From Opitutia bacterium (GTDB lineage: Bacteria; Verrucomicrobiota; Verrucomicrobiae; Opitutales; Opitutaceae): a stretch of 64,000 bases of DNA. The translations under genes and the position numbers were made by a program. Positions 54,872-64,000 of this stretch are shown here, one piece after another (within the stretch, counting starts at the first letter, position 1; every line of letters starts with the position of its first letter). The notes below the pieces were generated by a model, which saw nothing but the letters and a program-made list of their open reading frames with translations, did not search any database and had not been told where the DNA came from. The stretch spans positions 1-64,000 of the forward strand of contig CANEVO010000004.1 of assembly GCA_947442255.1 (NCBI GenBank), given 5' to 3'.

Positions 54872-55657
54872 ATGACATTGCGCATGACTCCATTTCCCCA
54901 ACGGCTCGCCGACAAACATGCCCTTGTCACCGGTGGTGGTTCCGGCATTGGCCGGGCCATTGCCCTGCGCCTCGCGGGCGAGGGGGCCGAGGTGACGATT
55001 CTCGAAAGCCGGCCCGAAGCCGGTGAGACAACGGCGGGTGAGATCCGCGCGGCCGGCGGCAAAGCGCGAGTGATCGCCGCCGACGTGTCGAACACCGCAG
55101 CGATGCGCGCGGCGTTCGAGCAAATCGACCGTCTGCACATTCTGGTCAACAATGCCGGCATCGCCCACGTCGGCGATGTGCTGACCACGACTCCCGAGGA
55201 TCTGGATCGCATCTATACGGTGAACGTGAAGGGCGTTTATCACGGCCTGCACTTTGGGGTCGCCAAGATGCTCGCCAGTGGCGGCGGGGCCATTGTGAAT
55301 CTGGCCTCGATCCTTTCGAAAATCGCGGTGGAGGACCGCTTCGCCTACGGCATGAGCAAGGGTGCGGTGCTGACGATGACGCTCTCGGTCGCGCGGGACT
55401 TCATCCACCAGAATATCCGCTGCAACTGCGTGTGTCCGGGGCGGGTGCACACCCCGTTCGTCGACGGCTACATCGCGAAAAACTACCCGGGGAAGGAAAA
55501 AGAGATGTTTGAGAAGCTATCCGCTTCCCAACCCATTGGCCGGATGGGGCAACCGGCTGAAATCGCGGCGCTCGTGGCCTTTCTTTGTTCGGATGAAGCC
55601 GCGTTTATCACCGGCTCGGCCTACGATATCGACGGCGGCACGATCTTGCTGCGTTGA
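54872..55657 (+). CDS. Short-chain dehydrogenase/reductase
   Basis: 261 residues (ATG at 54884 also possible). TGGGSGIGRAIALRLAGEGAEV (cofactor), LVNNAGIAHVGD, catalytic Tyr/Lys in AYGMSKGAV, C-terminal DGGTILLR. Classical SDR probably acting on a sugar or sugar acid, given the neighbours; a 2-keto-3-deoxy-L-fuconate dehydrogenase-like role is one option. It starts 72 bases after the dehydratase. Confidence 0.85.
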   Translation: MTLRMTPFPQRLADKHALVTGGGSGIGRAIALRLAGEGAEVTILESRPEAGETTAGEIRAAGGKARVIAADVSNTAAMRAAFEQIDRLHILVNNAGIAHVGDVLTTTPEDLDRIYTVNVKGVYHGLHFGVAKMLASGGGAIVNLASILSKIAVEDRFAYGMSKGAVLTMTLSVARDFIHQNIRCNCVCPGRVHTPFVDGYIAKNYPGKEKEMFEKLSASQPIGRMGQPAEIAALVAFLCSDEAAFITGSAYDIDGGTILLR

Positions 55658-55775
55658 GCCGGGGCAGACGCGGGGCTGCCGACGATATTTTCGGCGAAGG
55701 TTCGGCAATAGCCTTGCCGCTGCCATCCATTTGCACAGACGCAAGCGAATAGCGCTTCGGTTCCAGCGCGCGGTA

Positions 55776-58405
55776 ATGGCAGCAGCCTTGCTTGTGGATT
55801 GTTCTGTCCGCGCTGTACTCTCCGAGACCTACACGTGGAGTATTGGTACGCCGACGAGCGTTTTTGAATTTAACCTGAATTGGACGAATGAGAATACCCC
55901 GGCCGCCAACAGTACCTTGGTTTTCGGCGGTTCTTTGCAGCCCAGTGTGGTTCTTGCGGCGCCCTTCAGCGCGTTATCTTTGGAGTTCAATTCCAGTTAT
56001 CCGGCTTACGTCGTTTCATCGTCGAATAATTCGACCCCAGCATCGGGTCCGGCGGAGTGACGGTGGCAAGTGGGGGGGCGGGGCGGTTACCTTTGATTCC
56101 GGTCTGCCGATCGCCCTGACCGCGAACCAGTCGTGGACAGTCGGGGGAACGAGTGTCCTGAGCGTAGCGGGTGGAATTTCGGGCAGCGGGTTTGTAATCA
56201 CGAAGGCCGGCACCGGCACGCTCACACTTTTCGGTTGAAATAGTTTTTCCGACATCGTGACGATCAGCGGCGGCGTGCTTCAGGTGAGTTCCGTTCGCGA
56301 TGGCGGCGTTAACAGCGGACTGGGAGCGTCGTCGAGTGGGATCCGCGACGTTTGCCAAGGTCACGGGCACGATTACCCTGGCCGGGAACGGGCCTTATCG
56401 ATTTGGTGGCGGGGGCGGACTTCTTGAGGTGAGCGGCGCCCTGACCAATGCGCCGTCCTCGCCCACCGAGCCGCGCGGAGTGGTCGTGGAATCGAATAGC
56501 GACCGCCCGCTCACCCTGTTGCTTTCCGGTGCGAACACCTACAGCGGCAGCACGTCTGTCAGCCAATCCGCGATCATCTTCACGCCGAGTGCGCTTACCA
56601 CGGTCGGATTTCCGGCGATGAATAATTTTTCGCTGAATTAGGGCGGTTACGTGGGCCTGCAGTTGACCGCCGATGTTGCAGGCGGCAACAGCACGACGAT
56701 TCCCGGTTTCCTCGGGCATTTCCAGGCCGGAACCAATGAGGGCTTCGTTGGGTTCGACTCAAACAATACCGGCCTGCGGCAGGTCAGTGTCCCAATCAAC
56801 CTCAGCGGCTTGGACGCGGGAGTTTACCTCGGCAGCACATCGAATCTCGCCGTTTCCGGAGCGCTGACGTTTCCCGGAGGCACCTACCGCTTCGCGGGGT
56901 ATAAAGGTGGCGAGGTCGGAGTTCTGAGCACGCTTTCCGGTGGTGGCGGAGTGAAGATCGGCGAACCGAACACTCCGGCGACGTATGCCAGTGCGGATAA
57001 ATCGACGCTTTCCACCGTTACGTTGGCCGGCAAAAATACCTACACTGGTGGGACGGACTTTTATGCCGGTCGTCTCGTGATCGGGGGGACCGGCACCACG
57101 GCGGCATTGGGCTCGACGGCCAGTCCCCTGCGTGTGCAGTCCAACAATTTTTCTGACGAAGGGACCCGGCGCCTCGAAGTGCACAGCAGCGTCACGGCTA
57201 TCGCCACCCACATCGAGCTCAACGCCGACCTCGATGTGGGTGGCGGTTCCGATTTCACGCTGGCGGGCGTCATCTCAGGTCTGGGCGAGCCCTACAAGGT
57301 GGACAGCAACACTCTCACCCTGGCCGGCAACAGCTCTGGTTTTTCCGGGGGAATCTATGTGCAGCAGGGCAATGTACGGTTGATGCACGCCAACGCGGCG
57401 GGTAAGGGAGTGCTGCAGATGGGTGGTCTATCCGGCCCTTCGGTGACTTTCGGCGTTTCCTCCACCGTGAACGGCATCTTCGGCGACAATGCCACGGATC
57501 GAATCTACCTCGATTCTGGCGTAGGTATGACCGTCAATCAAACGGCCTATGCGCAGTATCGCGGGACCTTTGTCAGCAACGGGTCGGGCACTTCGCTGGT
57601 GTTTAAAGGGCCGAGTGCGGGCAGCCCGGTTCAGCTGCGGTTGGCTGGCAGCAGCAGCCTTTTCACGGTGACCGCGACGATTCAGAGCGGTATTTTATTG
57701 GTGGCGGCGAACAATTCCGCCTTTGGTCCTTCTGGCAACGTGGTCGCGCTGACGGGCGGGAAGCTGGCGGTCGAAGGCGACACCACCTTGTCCAACTCCC
57801 TCACTTTGACCTCGGGGAAATTAGGGGGCGTGGGCACGATTGAGACCGCGACGACTCTTCACATCGGCGGGAGCGGCTCCAATCAAGTGGTGCTGGCGCC
57901 CGGCGTCACGGGCCCGGGCACCCTGTATTTCAGCGGCACCCGGCTGAGCTCGATCCCGGTTTTGAGTCTCGATGCCGGCGGCGCTTACCAGTGGCAATTA
58001 ATAGATGCCTGAAATTCCAATGGTGGCTGGGATAAGGTTGCCGTTACCGGGAGCGTTGCGATTGGTGCCCCGGAAAGCGGAAAGCCTGCGTTTACGTTTA
58101 AACTGACCACCGTGGCGTCCGACGGCTCCCTGGGCCTGGCGTCCTTTGATCCCACCGTGTCTGCCTCGTGGAAAGTCCTCACGGCAACCTCGATCACGGG
58201 TTCGCTCGCGAATCTCGCGATCGATACCGCGGCTTTTCAGAATCCGTTCGTTGGTTTCTTTGGCCTGAGCGTCAACCCGGCCAAGACCGAATTGTTCGTG
58301 AATTTTACTTCCGTGCCCGAGCCTTCCACCTACGTGCTGCTGAGTTCCGGGCTGGCGGTACTCGCTTTCACGCTCCGCCGGCGCAAATCGCCGCCCCGCG
58401 GCTAG
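55776..58405 (+). pseudogene. PEP-CTERM autotransporter-like repeat protein, interrupted
   Basis: Begins MAAALLVDCSVRAVLSETYTWS, changes frame at about 56030 and again in a G7 run near 56070, then meets in-frame TGA (56236), another frame change near 56340, TAG (56639) and TGA (58010). In between it is rich in autotransporter-type strands: GSGFVITKAGTGTLTLFG, LLSGANTYSGSTSVSQSA, TLAGKNTYTGGTDFYAG, GLGEPYKVDSNTLTLAGN. It ends with a PEP-CTERM tail, VPEPSTYVLLSSGLAVLAFTLRRRK, the exosortase sorting signal. Original protein ~875 residues, probably surface-anchored or secreted. Inactive as written. Confidence 0.8.
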
Positions 58406-58495
58406 GCAAAGCCACGCTTTGCGCTGCTGGTGGGTTCCCGATTTTGGTCGGTCGTGAATTCGGCCGATGATTCACGCCCTCGCCGTATCGTTCTC

Positions 58496-60730
58496 CTACT
58501 GCTGCAGGAGCGCCCGCGCGCGGGGATGGGCGGGATCGAGTTCGAGCACCCGGCGGGCGGCGGCGCTGGCGCCGGCGCGATCGCCACGTTGCCAAAGCAC
58601 GGTGGCGCGCGCGTAGGGATAGTCTGCAACTTGGGGTGCAAGTGTTTCGGCGCGACCCAGCACCTCGAGCGCTTCGCCGGCCTTCTTGGTTTGTGCGAGC
58701 AAGAGGCCGAGATTGTACCACGCACGATGGTGTCGCGGATCGCGGCGGATGGTTTCGCGCAGGGCCAGTTCGGCGTCGGGCAGCTTTCCCGACCCCGCGA
58801 AGGCCAGGGCGGCGTTGAACGCCGGGTCGGCATCGCCCGGGTTGAGTTGGGCCGCGCGCCAGAAGGCGGCGGCCGAATCGACGCTGCGATCGAGCGCATT
58901 GAGCACGAGTCCGAGCGACTCGTAAATCCCCGGTGAATTCGGATCCCACTCGACCGCCTTTCTCAGGACGGGTTCGGCGTCGGCGGCCCGGCCGCGATTG
59001 AAAAGATCCTGTGCGATGCGTACCCGGCCTGCGGGCTGATCTGCGGCCACGGCATGATAGGCGTCGAGTTCCTTGCGCTCCACTGATTCCGCGGGGAGTT
59101 CGTTGGTCAACACCGACTCGGCGTCGACGCGGACAAGTCGCATCGGATCCTTCAACAGTGGCCGAATCGCGGCGGCCGAGTCAGGCAATGGAGCCAGAAC
59201 CTGCACGGCGGCGGAGCGGACCAACGGATCGGCGTCGGCGAGCGCGGTTCGCGCCGCCGCGGCGAGGCGTGGGTGGGTCGCTGCGTAAGGGCGAGCAAGC
59301 AGTAGGAGCGTGGCCCGCCAGGCGGGGATGTCCTCCCCGGCCAGCAGGGCGAGCAATTTGTCACCGGCTGCGGGTGCAAGCGATTGCGCCGCGCTGACGA
59401 CGCGGGTGCGCTCGCGCTGGCGCGACTCCATCTTGGATCCGTACCATTCGTTTGTGCGGGCGATGGCCCAGTCGACATTTTGATCCGTGTGGCAGCCGTT
59501 GCAGGCATTCGGGATACCCAGTTCCTTGGTGAGCAGCGGGTCGGGCCGGAGAAAGCCGTGGTCGTGCCGGCGATCGCGCTGCATGTAGGTCGTGGTCGGC
59601 ATGTGGCACGAAATGCAGCGATTGCCCGTGCTCGGCGCGGGATGATGGGAGTGGGCCGTAGGATCGACGAGGGGCGCGTTTTGCCGGCCCGTGCCGCCGT
59701 GGCATTGCAGGCAAAGCGCGTTGTTTTCGACCGGAAGAATCGTTTTCCCGCTGTGGGGATCGTGACAGTCGAGACAGGTGACGCCGGCTTTGCCACCCAT
59801 TCGACTGAGGGCGATCGAGGTGGCGTTGAAAACTTCGTCCTTCATCTGTCCGTCCGCATAAAAAAGTCCCGGTTCGGCCGGCAGGGACAGTCGGTAGTGA
59901 TCGGCGTAGCGGACACCCGGCTGGATTTCGCCGGTGAGGAGTTCGTTGCGCGCGTGGCAGGGCGCACACGTTTCCTGGGCGCGCTGCCGCAGCTCCGGCG
60001 CCGGCGGCGCTTTGGCGACGCCGGAGGCCTTCGCTCCCCGGCTGGCATGTTCGGGCGTCATGTCTCCGTGGCATTGTGCGCAGCCGACACCGTGTTCCCG
60101 CCAGGTGGAGGCGTAAGTGTCGGTCGTGGCGTCGTAGTTTTTACGGAAGTCAGTGAGGTGACAATGCGCACACATCGCATTCCAGTTCATCCCCCGGCCG
60201 GTCCAATGCCCCCATTCGCCGGGAGTTCGTTGTTCGGTGCCGAAGACGTTAAACCAATCTTTTCGCGTTGGATCGAAGGCCAGTTCTGACATCTGGTAGC
60301 GGCCGTCCCGGGTCGGAATGACGTATTGCCGCAGCGGCGTGTGGCCGAGCACGAACTCCGCCGTGCTTTGGTGCGGAGCACCTCCGGGCCGCGTTTCGGT
60401 CAATTCCGGCCGGGGGCCGTTCCATGCGACGTGATATTTGATTTCGTTGATCGTGAAATCGCGGGCCGCTTGAAATGCGTCCGCATCGGCCACGGGATTG
60501 ACGAGTCGATGGGCCTTGGCGTGATGGGAGCTATCCCATGCCGCGGCGATTTCGGTGTGGCAGGACCGGCAGTCGGCCGAAGTCGTGGGGGGCTTTTCGG
60601 TTCGCTGGTTCGTTGCCACGGCGGGGCGCTCGCGGCTGCACCCGGCGAGGCCACCCCAACCGAATCCGCCGACGGCGAGCAACGCGCCGGCGATCGCGAA
60701 CCATGAAGCGAATGATCGACCGTGACGCAT
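58496..60730 (-). CDS. Octahaem cytochrome c lipoprotein with HEAT-like and TPR C-terminus
   Basis: 744 residues. Lipobox GGLAGC (Cys31) anchors it in a membrane. Eight CxxCH motifs occur at residues about 54, 187, 217, 255, 319, 340, 372 and 410 (CRSCH, CAHCH, CAQCH, CAPCH, CLDCH, CLQCH, CISCH, CNGCH). A helical HEAT-like region follows (AAGDKLLALLAGEDIPAWRATLLLLARPYA, DPLVRSAAVQVLAPLPD) and then TPRs (GIYESLGLVLNALDRSVDSAAAFWRAAQLNPGDADPAFNAALAF). The N-half resembles cytochrome c554/multihaem nitrite-type electron carriers. Probable periplasmic electron-transfer scaffold. galM is the next gene upstream, five bases away. Confidence 0.87.
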   Translation of the reverse strand: MRHGRSFASWFAIAGALLAVGGFGWGGLAGCSRERPAVATNQRTEKPPTTSADCRSCHTEIAAAWDSSHHAKAHRLVNPVADADAFQAARDFTINEIKYHVAWNGPRPELTETRPGGAPHQSTAEFVLGHTPLRQYVIPTRDGRYQMSELAFDPTRKDWFNVFGTEQRTPGEWGHWTGRGMNWNAMCAHCHLTDFRKNYDATTDTYASTWREHGVGCAQCHGDMTPEHASRGAKASGVAKAPPAPELRQRAQETCAPCHARNELLTGEIQPGVRYADHYRLSLPAEPGLFYADGQMKDEVFNATSIALSRMGGKAGVTCLDCHDPHSGKTILPVENNALCLQCHGGTGRQNAPLVDPTAHSHHPAPSTGNRCISCHMPTTTYMQRDRRHDHGFLRPDPLLTKELGIPNACNGCHTDQNVDWAIARTNEWYGSKMESRQRERTRVVSAAQSLAPAAGDKLLALLAGEDIPAWRATLLLLARPYAATHPRLAAAARTALADADPLVRSAAVQVLAPLPDSAAAIRPLLKDPMRLVRVDAESVLTNELPAESVERKELDAYHAVAADQPAGRVRIAQDLFNRGRAADAEPVLRKAVEWDPNSPGIYESLGLVLNALDRSVDSAAAFWRAAQLNPGDADPAFNAALAFAGSGKLPDAELALRETIRRDPRHHRAWYNLGLLLAQTKKAGEALEVLGRAETLAPQVADYPYARATVLWQRGDRAGASAAARRVLELDPAHPRARALLQQ

Positions 60731-60735
60731 GATCG

Positions 60736-61794
<1,059 letters not shown>

Positions 61795-61960
61795 GGGGGC
61801 GAAAGTCTCGCGTGAACTGCAGGGGCTTCACGGCGGGTCAGGCTGCCAATTTCAGCCCAAAAAGTGCGAGCTCGATTTCGTCTCCCGAATGGGGAATTCG
61901 TTGCTGGCATGGGCTCCGGGCACGAGTGGATTGGGCCGGGGTGCAACCGGCCGGACGACC

Positions 61961-62428
61961 TCAACGCGCGGCGGGCCACCAGCGATACAGGAAAAAATAG
62001 ACGAGGACGCCGGTGACGCTCACGTAGTACCAAATGGGGAAGGTCCAGCGGGCCCACGCCCGGTGGCGTGCAAAATCGCCGCGCAAAGCCAGGAAGAAGG
62101 TGCGCGGCACGAGAAACGCGATGGCGACCGCCAGGATGATGTGCGAAATAAGCATCCCGTAGTAAATTTTCTGGATGATTCCCGTGCCGCCGAAGGGAGT
62201 ATGGACGCCCCGCACCAGAATCTTGTGGGTGACGTAGCCGATGAGAAATACGGCCGAGACAAATCCGGCACTGAGCATGCAGGTGCGATGCGCGGCGATC
62301 CGGTCGGTGCGGCGCGCCGGGTCCGTCTCGTGCCGCGCGCGCATGATGAAAGCGAAGCCGAATGTCATCAGTACGGTCGCGGTGCCATTGAGCAGCGCGT
62401 TGAGCGCAGGGATGTCTTGGATGGTCAT
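61961..62428 (-). CDS. DUF420 membrane protein, cytochrome-oxidase associated
   Basis: 155 residues with four membrane helices (LLNGTATVLMTFGFAFIM, CMLSAGFVSAVFLIGYVTH, GMLISHIILAVAIAFLVP, WYYVSVTGVLVYFFLY). The N-terminal PALNALLNGTAT, HRTCMLSA and KILVRG...HTPFGG are typical of DUF420 (CtaM-like) proteins found in haem-copper oxidase clusters. The start overlaps the end of ctaB (ATGA). Confidence 0.88.
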   Translation of the reverse strand: MTIQDIPALNALLNGTATVLMTFGFAFIMRARHETDPARRTDRIAAHRTCMLSAGFVSAVFLIGYVTHKILVRGVHTPFGGTGIIQKIYYGMLISHIILAVAIAFLVPRTFFLALRGDFARHRAWARWTFPIWYYVSVTGVLVYFFLYRWWPAAR

Positions 62429-63306
62429 GGTGCGACGAGCCGGTCAACCACAAGGGCGCCGAGCACCAGCGGCAGATAGGCGATGGAGGCCAGGAAAAGT
62501 TTGCGGGCAGCTTGATCGCGGCCCTCAGGTCGCAAAAAGACACAGGCGCGCCACAAAAACCACACGCCACCGGCCGCGGCCACGACGCCGTAGCCTTTCG
62601 TCGCCAGACCGAGGGCGACCGGCAGCAGGCTGACGGCGACGACGGCAACCGTGTTGACAAGAGACCACGCGGCTACCTTGCCCCCGGCCTCGTCGCGCAC
62701 GGGGAGCATGGGAAAGTTGACCGCGGAATAGTCGCGCCGATAGGTCCAGGCCACCGCCATGAAGTGGGGGATCTGCCAGAAAAAAAGGACGCCAAATAGG
62801 ATCCAGCCGAGGGCGGAGATCCGGCCTTCCCCTGCGGACCAACCGATTAGCGGTGGAAATGCGCCCGCGATGGCGCCGATTTCCGTGCTCCATATCGACC
62901 ATCGCTTCGCGGGCGTATACCAGCCGAGGTAGGCGACGATCGTCAGCAGGGTGAAAAGAGCCGCCAAGGCATGCACTTTGGCAAAAAGGAGGAACAGCGC
63001 GCTGATGCACATCAGCCAGCCGAGCACAAAAGCGGAGCCGCTGGGCACCTTGCCGGTGGGAATCGGGCGGTCGGCGGTGCGCTTCATCCGCGCATCGGTG
63101 TCGCTTTCCATCCACTGGTTGAGCGCGGCCACGCCGCCGGCGGCGAGGCAGGTGCCGATCAGGAGCAGAGTGAGCTTGAGCGGGTTCGACGGCGGACGCG
63201 CGGCGAAATACCCGACCATGGCCGTGAGCACCGAGAGCAGGCTCAACCGCGGCTTGGTCAGTTCAAGGTAGTCCGGAAAACGCGCGGGCGCGACAGGGGC
63301 GCTCAT
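62425..63306 (-). CDS. ctaB: Protohaem IX farnesyltransferase (haem O synthase)
   Basis: 293 residues from the ATG at 63306. UbiA-family motifs: YLELTKPRLSLLSVLTAMVGYF, the first Asp-rich motif NQWMESDTDARMKRTADRPIPTGKV, and the second segment WQIPHFMAVAWTYRRDYSAVNFPMLPV. It adds a farnesyl group to haem b to make haem O for haem-copper oxidases. Nine membrane helices. Overlaps the upstream ctaA by four bases (ATGA). Confidence 0.95.
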   Translation of the reverse strand: MSAPVAPARFPDYLELTKPRLSLLSVLTAMVGYFAARPPSNPLKLTLLLIGTCLAAGGVAALNQWMESDTDARMKRTADRPIPTGKVPSGSAFVLGWLMCISALFLLFAKVHALAALFTLLTIVAYLGWYTPAKRWSIWSTEIGAIAGAFPPLIGWSAGEGRISALGWILFGVLFFWQIPHFMAVAWTYRRDYSAVNFPMLPVRDEAGGKVAAWSLVNTVAVVAVSLLPVALGLATKGYGVVAAAGGVWFLWRACVFLRPEGRDQAARKLFLASIAYLPLVLGALVVDRLVAP

Positions 63307-64000
63307 GACGAGGATGCGGTCGTTGCCAGCTCGCGGGTCAGACGCCCGTGCCAAGCGCGCGACTCAAGCGCGTCACGGTGCGCGAGCCAGGTGAGCCAGA
63401 AGGTGGTGGCCAGCGTGAGTGCGCCCACCACGACATGGCTGGTGGTCATCTCCGCCCGACGAAAGGTCCAGATAATCTGGGCGCCGAGCAAAATCTGCAG
63501 GACCACGAGGCTCATCAATGCCGAGGCTGCCGCCCGCATCCCGAGGGTCGAGCCGCGATCGCGGCGCACCACGAAAGCGAGTCCGGTCAACACCAGTGCG
63601 AGCACCACGGCCATCGCCCGGTGGACGAAGTGGATGCCGACCCGGAAATTCCACTCGGCGGGCAGCCAGTGGTGGTCGACCGTCGAATAGGGGAAAGTGG
63701 GGATCGCGAGCCCCGCCGCATTGTGGCGCATGATGGCGCCGATGGTGAGCTGAACAAACAGGAGGACACAGCTGAGGATTCCCAATCGGCGCACGGCGGC
63801 CCCGATGGGGGCGGGACGTTCGATCCACGATTTCGTGCAGGCGACGGCGATTGCGATGAGCACGCAAATATAGACTTGGGCAAGGATGCCATGGGGGATG
63901 CGCAGCATTTCGCCGAGCGACATCTGGAATCCCGGGACGGCGATGGCGTTTAATTTCACCCGCTGTCCGCCGATCACCCCCTGCAGGCTGACGATGGCGA
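63303..64000 (-). CDS. ctaA: Haem A synthase (COX15/CtaA), partial at right edge
   Basis: The frame is open to the window end; about 232 residues are visible of a protein usually 300 or more. Conserved ligands: IPHGILAQ (His), GAIMRHNAAGLAIPTFP (His, AGL motif), FVHRAMAVVLALVL (His) and TTSHVVVGAL (His), plus SLQGVIGGQRVKLNAI at the edge. It oxidises haem O to haem A. The start lies beyond 64000. Translationally coupled to ctaB. Confidence 0.93.
   Translation of the reverse strand, partial: AIVSLQGVIGGQRVKLNAIAVPGFQMSLGEMLRIPHGILAQVYICVLIAIAVACTKSWIERPAPIGAAVRRLGILSCVLLFVQLTIGAIMRHNAAGLAIPTFPYSTVDHHWLPAEWNFRVGIHFVHRAMAVVLALVLTGLAFVVRRDRGSTLGMRAAASALMSLVVLQILLGAQIIWTFRRAEMTTSHVVVGALTLATTFWLTWLAHRDALESRAWHGRLTRELATTASSS

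Noticed and set aside
54182..55450. 422-residue minus-strand open frame opposite the dehydratase and SDR
   Set aside because: Shadow frame; both plus-strand genes have intact catalytic motifs.
55776..58405. Stop-codon recoding (TGA/TAG read-through) in the PEP-CTERM gene
   Set aside because: The gene also has frameshifts, the stops are of two kinds, and no other gene in the window needs recoding; decay is simpler.

Overview
The window is GC-rich bacterial chromosome, most likely from a member of Verrucomicrobiota in or near Opitutaceae. This is inferred from gene content, not from a search. The signs are a PEP-CTERM protein with autotransporter-like repeats, an NHL-propeller/cytochrome c protein, ThuA and ceramidase-like secreted proteins, multihaem cytochromes with TPR tails, and an Opitutaceae-looking ribosomal superoperon.

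Region 1 (1-20.5 kb) is one continuous plus-strand superoperon that fuses the str, S10, spc and alpha operons: rpsL-rpsG-fusA-rpsJ-rplC-rplD-rplW-rplB-rpsS-(exported small protein)-rplV-rpsC-rplP-rpmC-rpsQ-rplN-rplX-rplE-rpsN-rpsH-rplF-rplR-rpsE-rplO-secY-(adk-like pseudoenzyme)-map-rpsM-rpsK-rpsD-rpoA-rplQ, closed by a textbook intrinsic terminator. tuf, rpmD (L30), infA and rpmJ are absent from their usual places. A signal-peptide protein sits between rpsS and rplV. The adk slot holds a shrunken adenylate-kinase relative without a P-loop. Several spacers carry strong stem-loops. S5, S11, S17, L3 and L17 have long low-complexity extensions. An IS5-type transposase tail lies upstream of the operon and an IS3-type remnant lies downstream.

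Region 2 (20.5-42 kb) is accessory. It holds a membrane zinc-ribbon protein between two related repeats, three amidohydrolase-2 proteins, a quinone oxidoreductase, a CxxCH-containing secreted protein with a lipoprotein, a decayed lipoprotein gene, and a minus-strand run of amidohydrolase, ceramidase-like, ThuA and propeller-cytochrome genes typical of PVC extracellular carbon metabolism. It continues with 3-hydroxybutyrate dehydrogenase, a PHP-type secreted protein, a DTW-domain protein, a yqjD/E/K-like membrane stress operon whose first gene is frameshifted, an LLM monooxygenase, and small zinc-binding and DUF3892 proteins.

Region 3 (41.5-51.5 kb) has a HAD hydrolase, then two translationally coupled exported proteins that look like proteases with lost active sites (an S9-like and a peptidase-MA/DUF1570-like protein), a DUF3516 helicase, a frameshifted PPK2 and a DUF3300 protein.

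Region 4 (51.7-64 kb) starts with a sugar-diacid catabolic set resembling garR-garL-gudD plus an SDR. It is followed by a broken PEP-CTERM autotransporter-like gene, an octahaem cytochrome c/HEAT/TPR lipoprotein, aldose 1-epimerase, and the haem A pathway genes (DUF420, ctaB, ctaA) running off the right edge. Four accessory genes have frame disruptions whereas the core operon has none, so either relaxed selection or local consensus errors should be considered.
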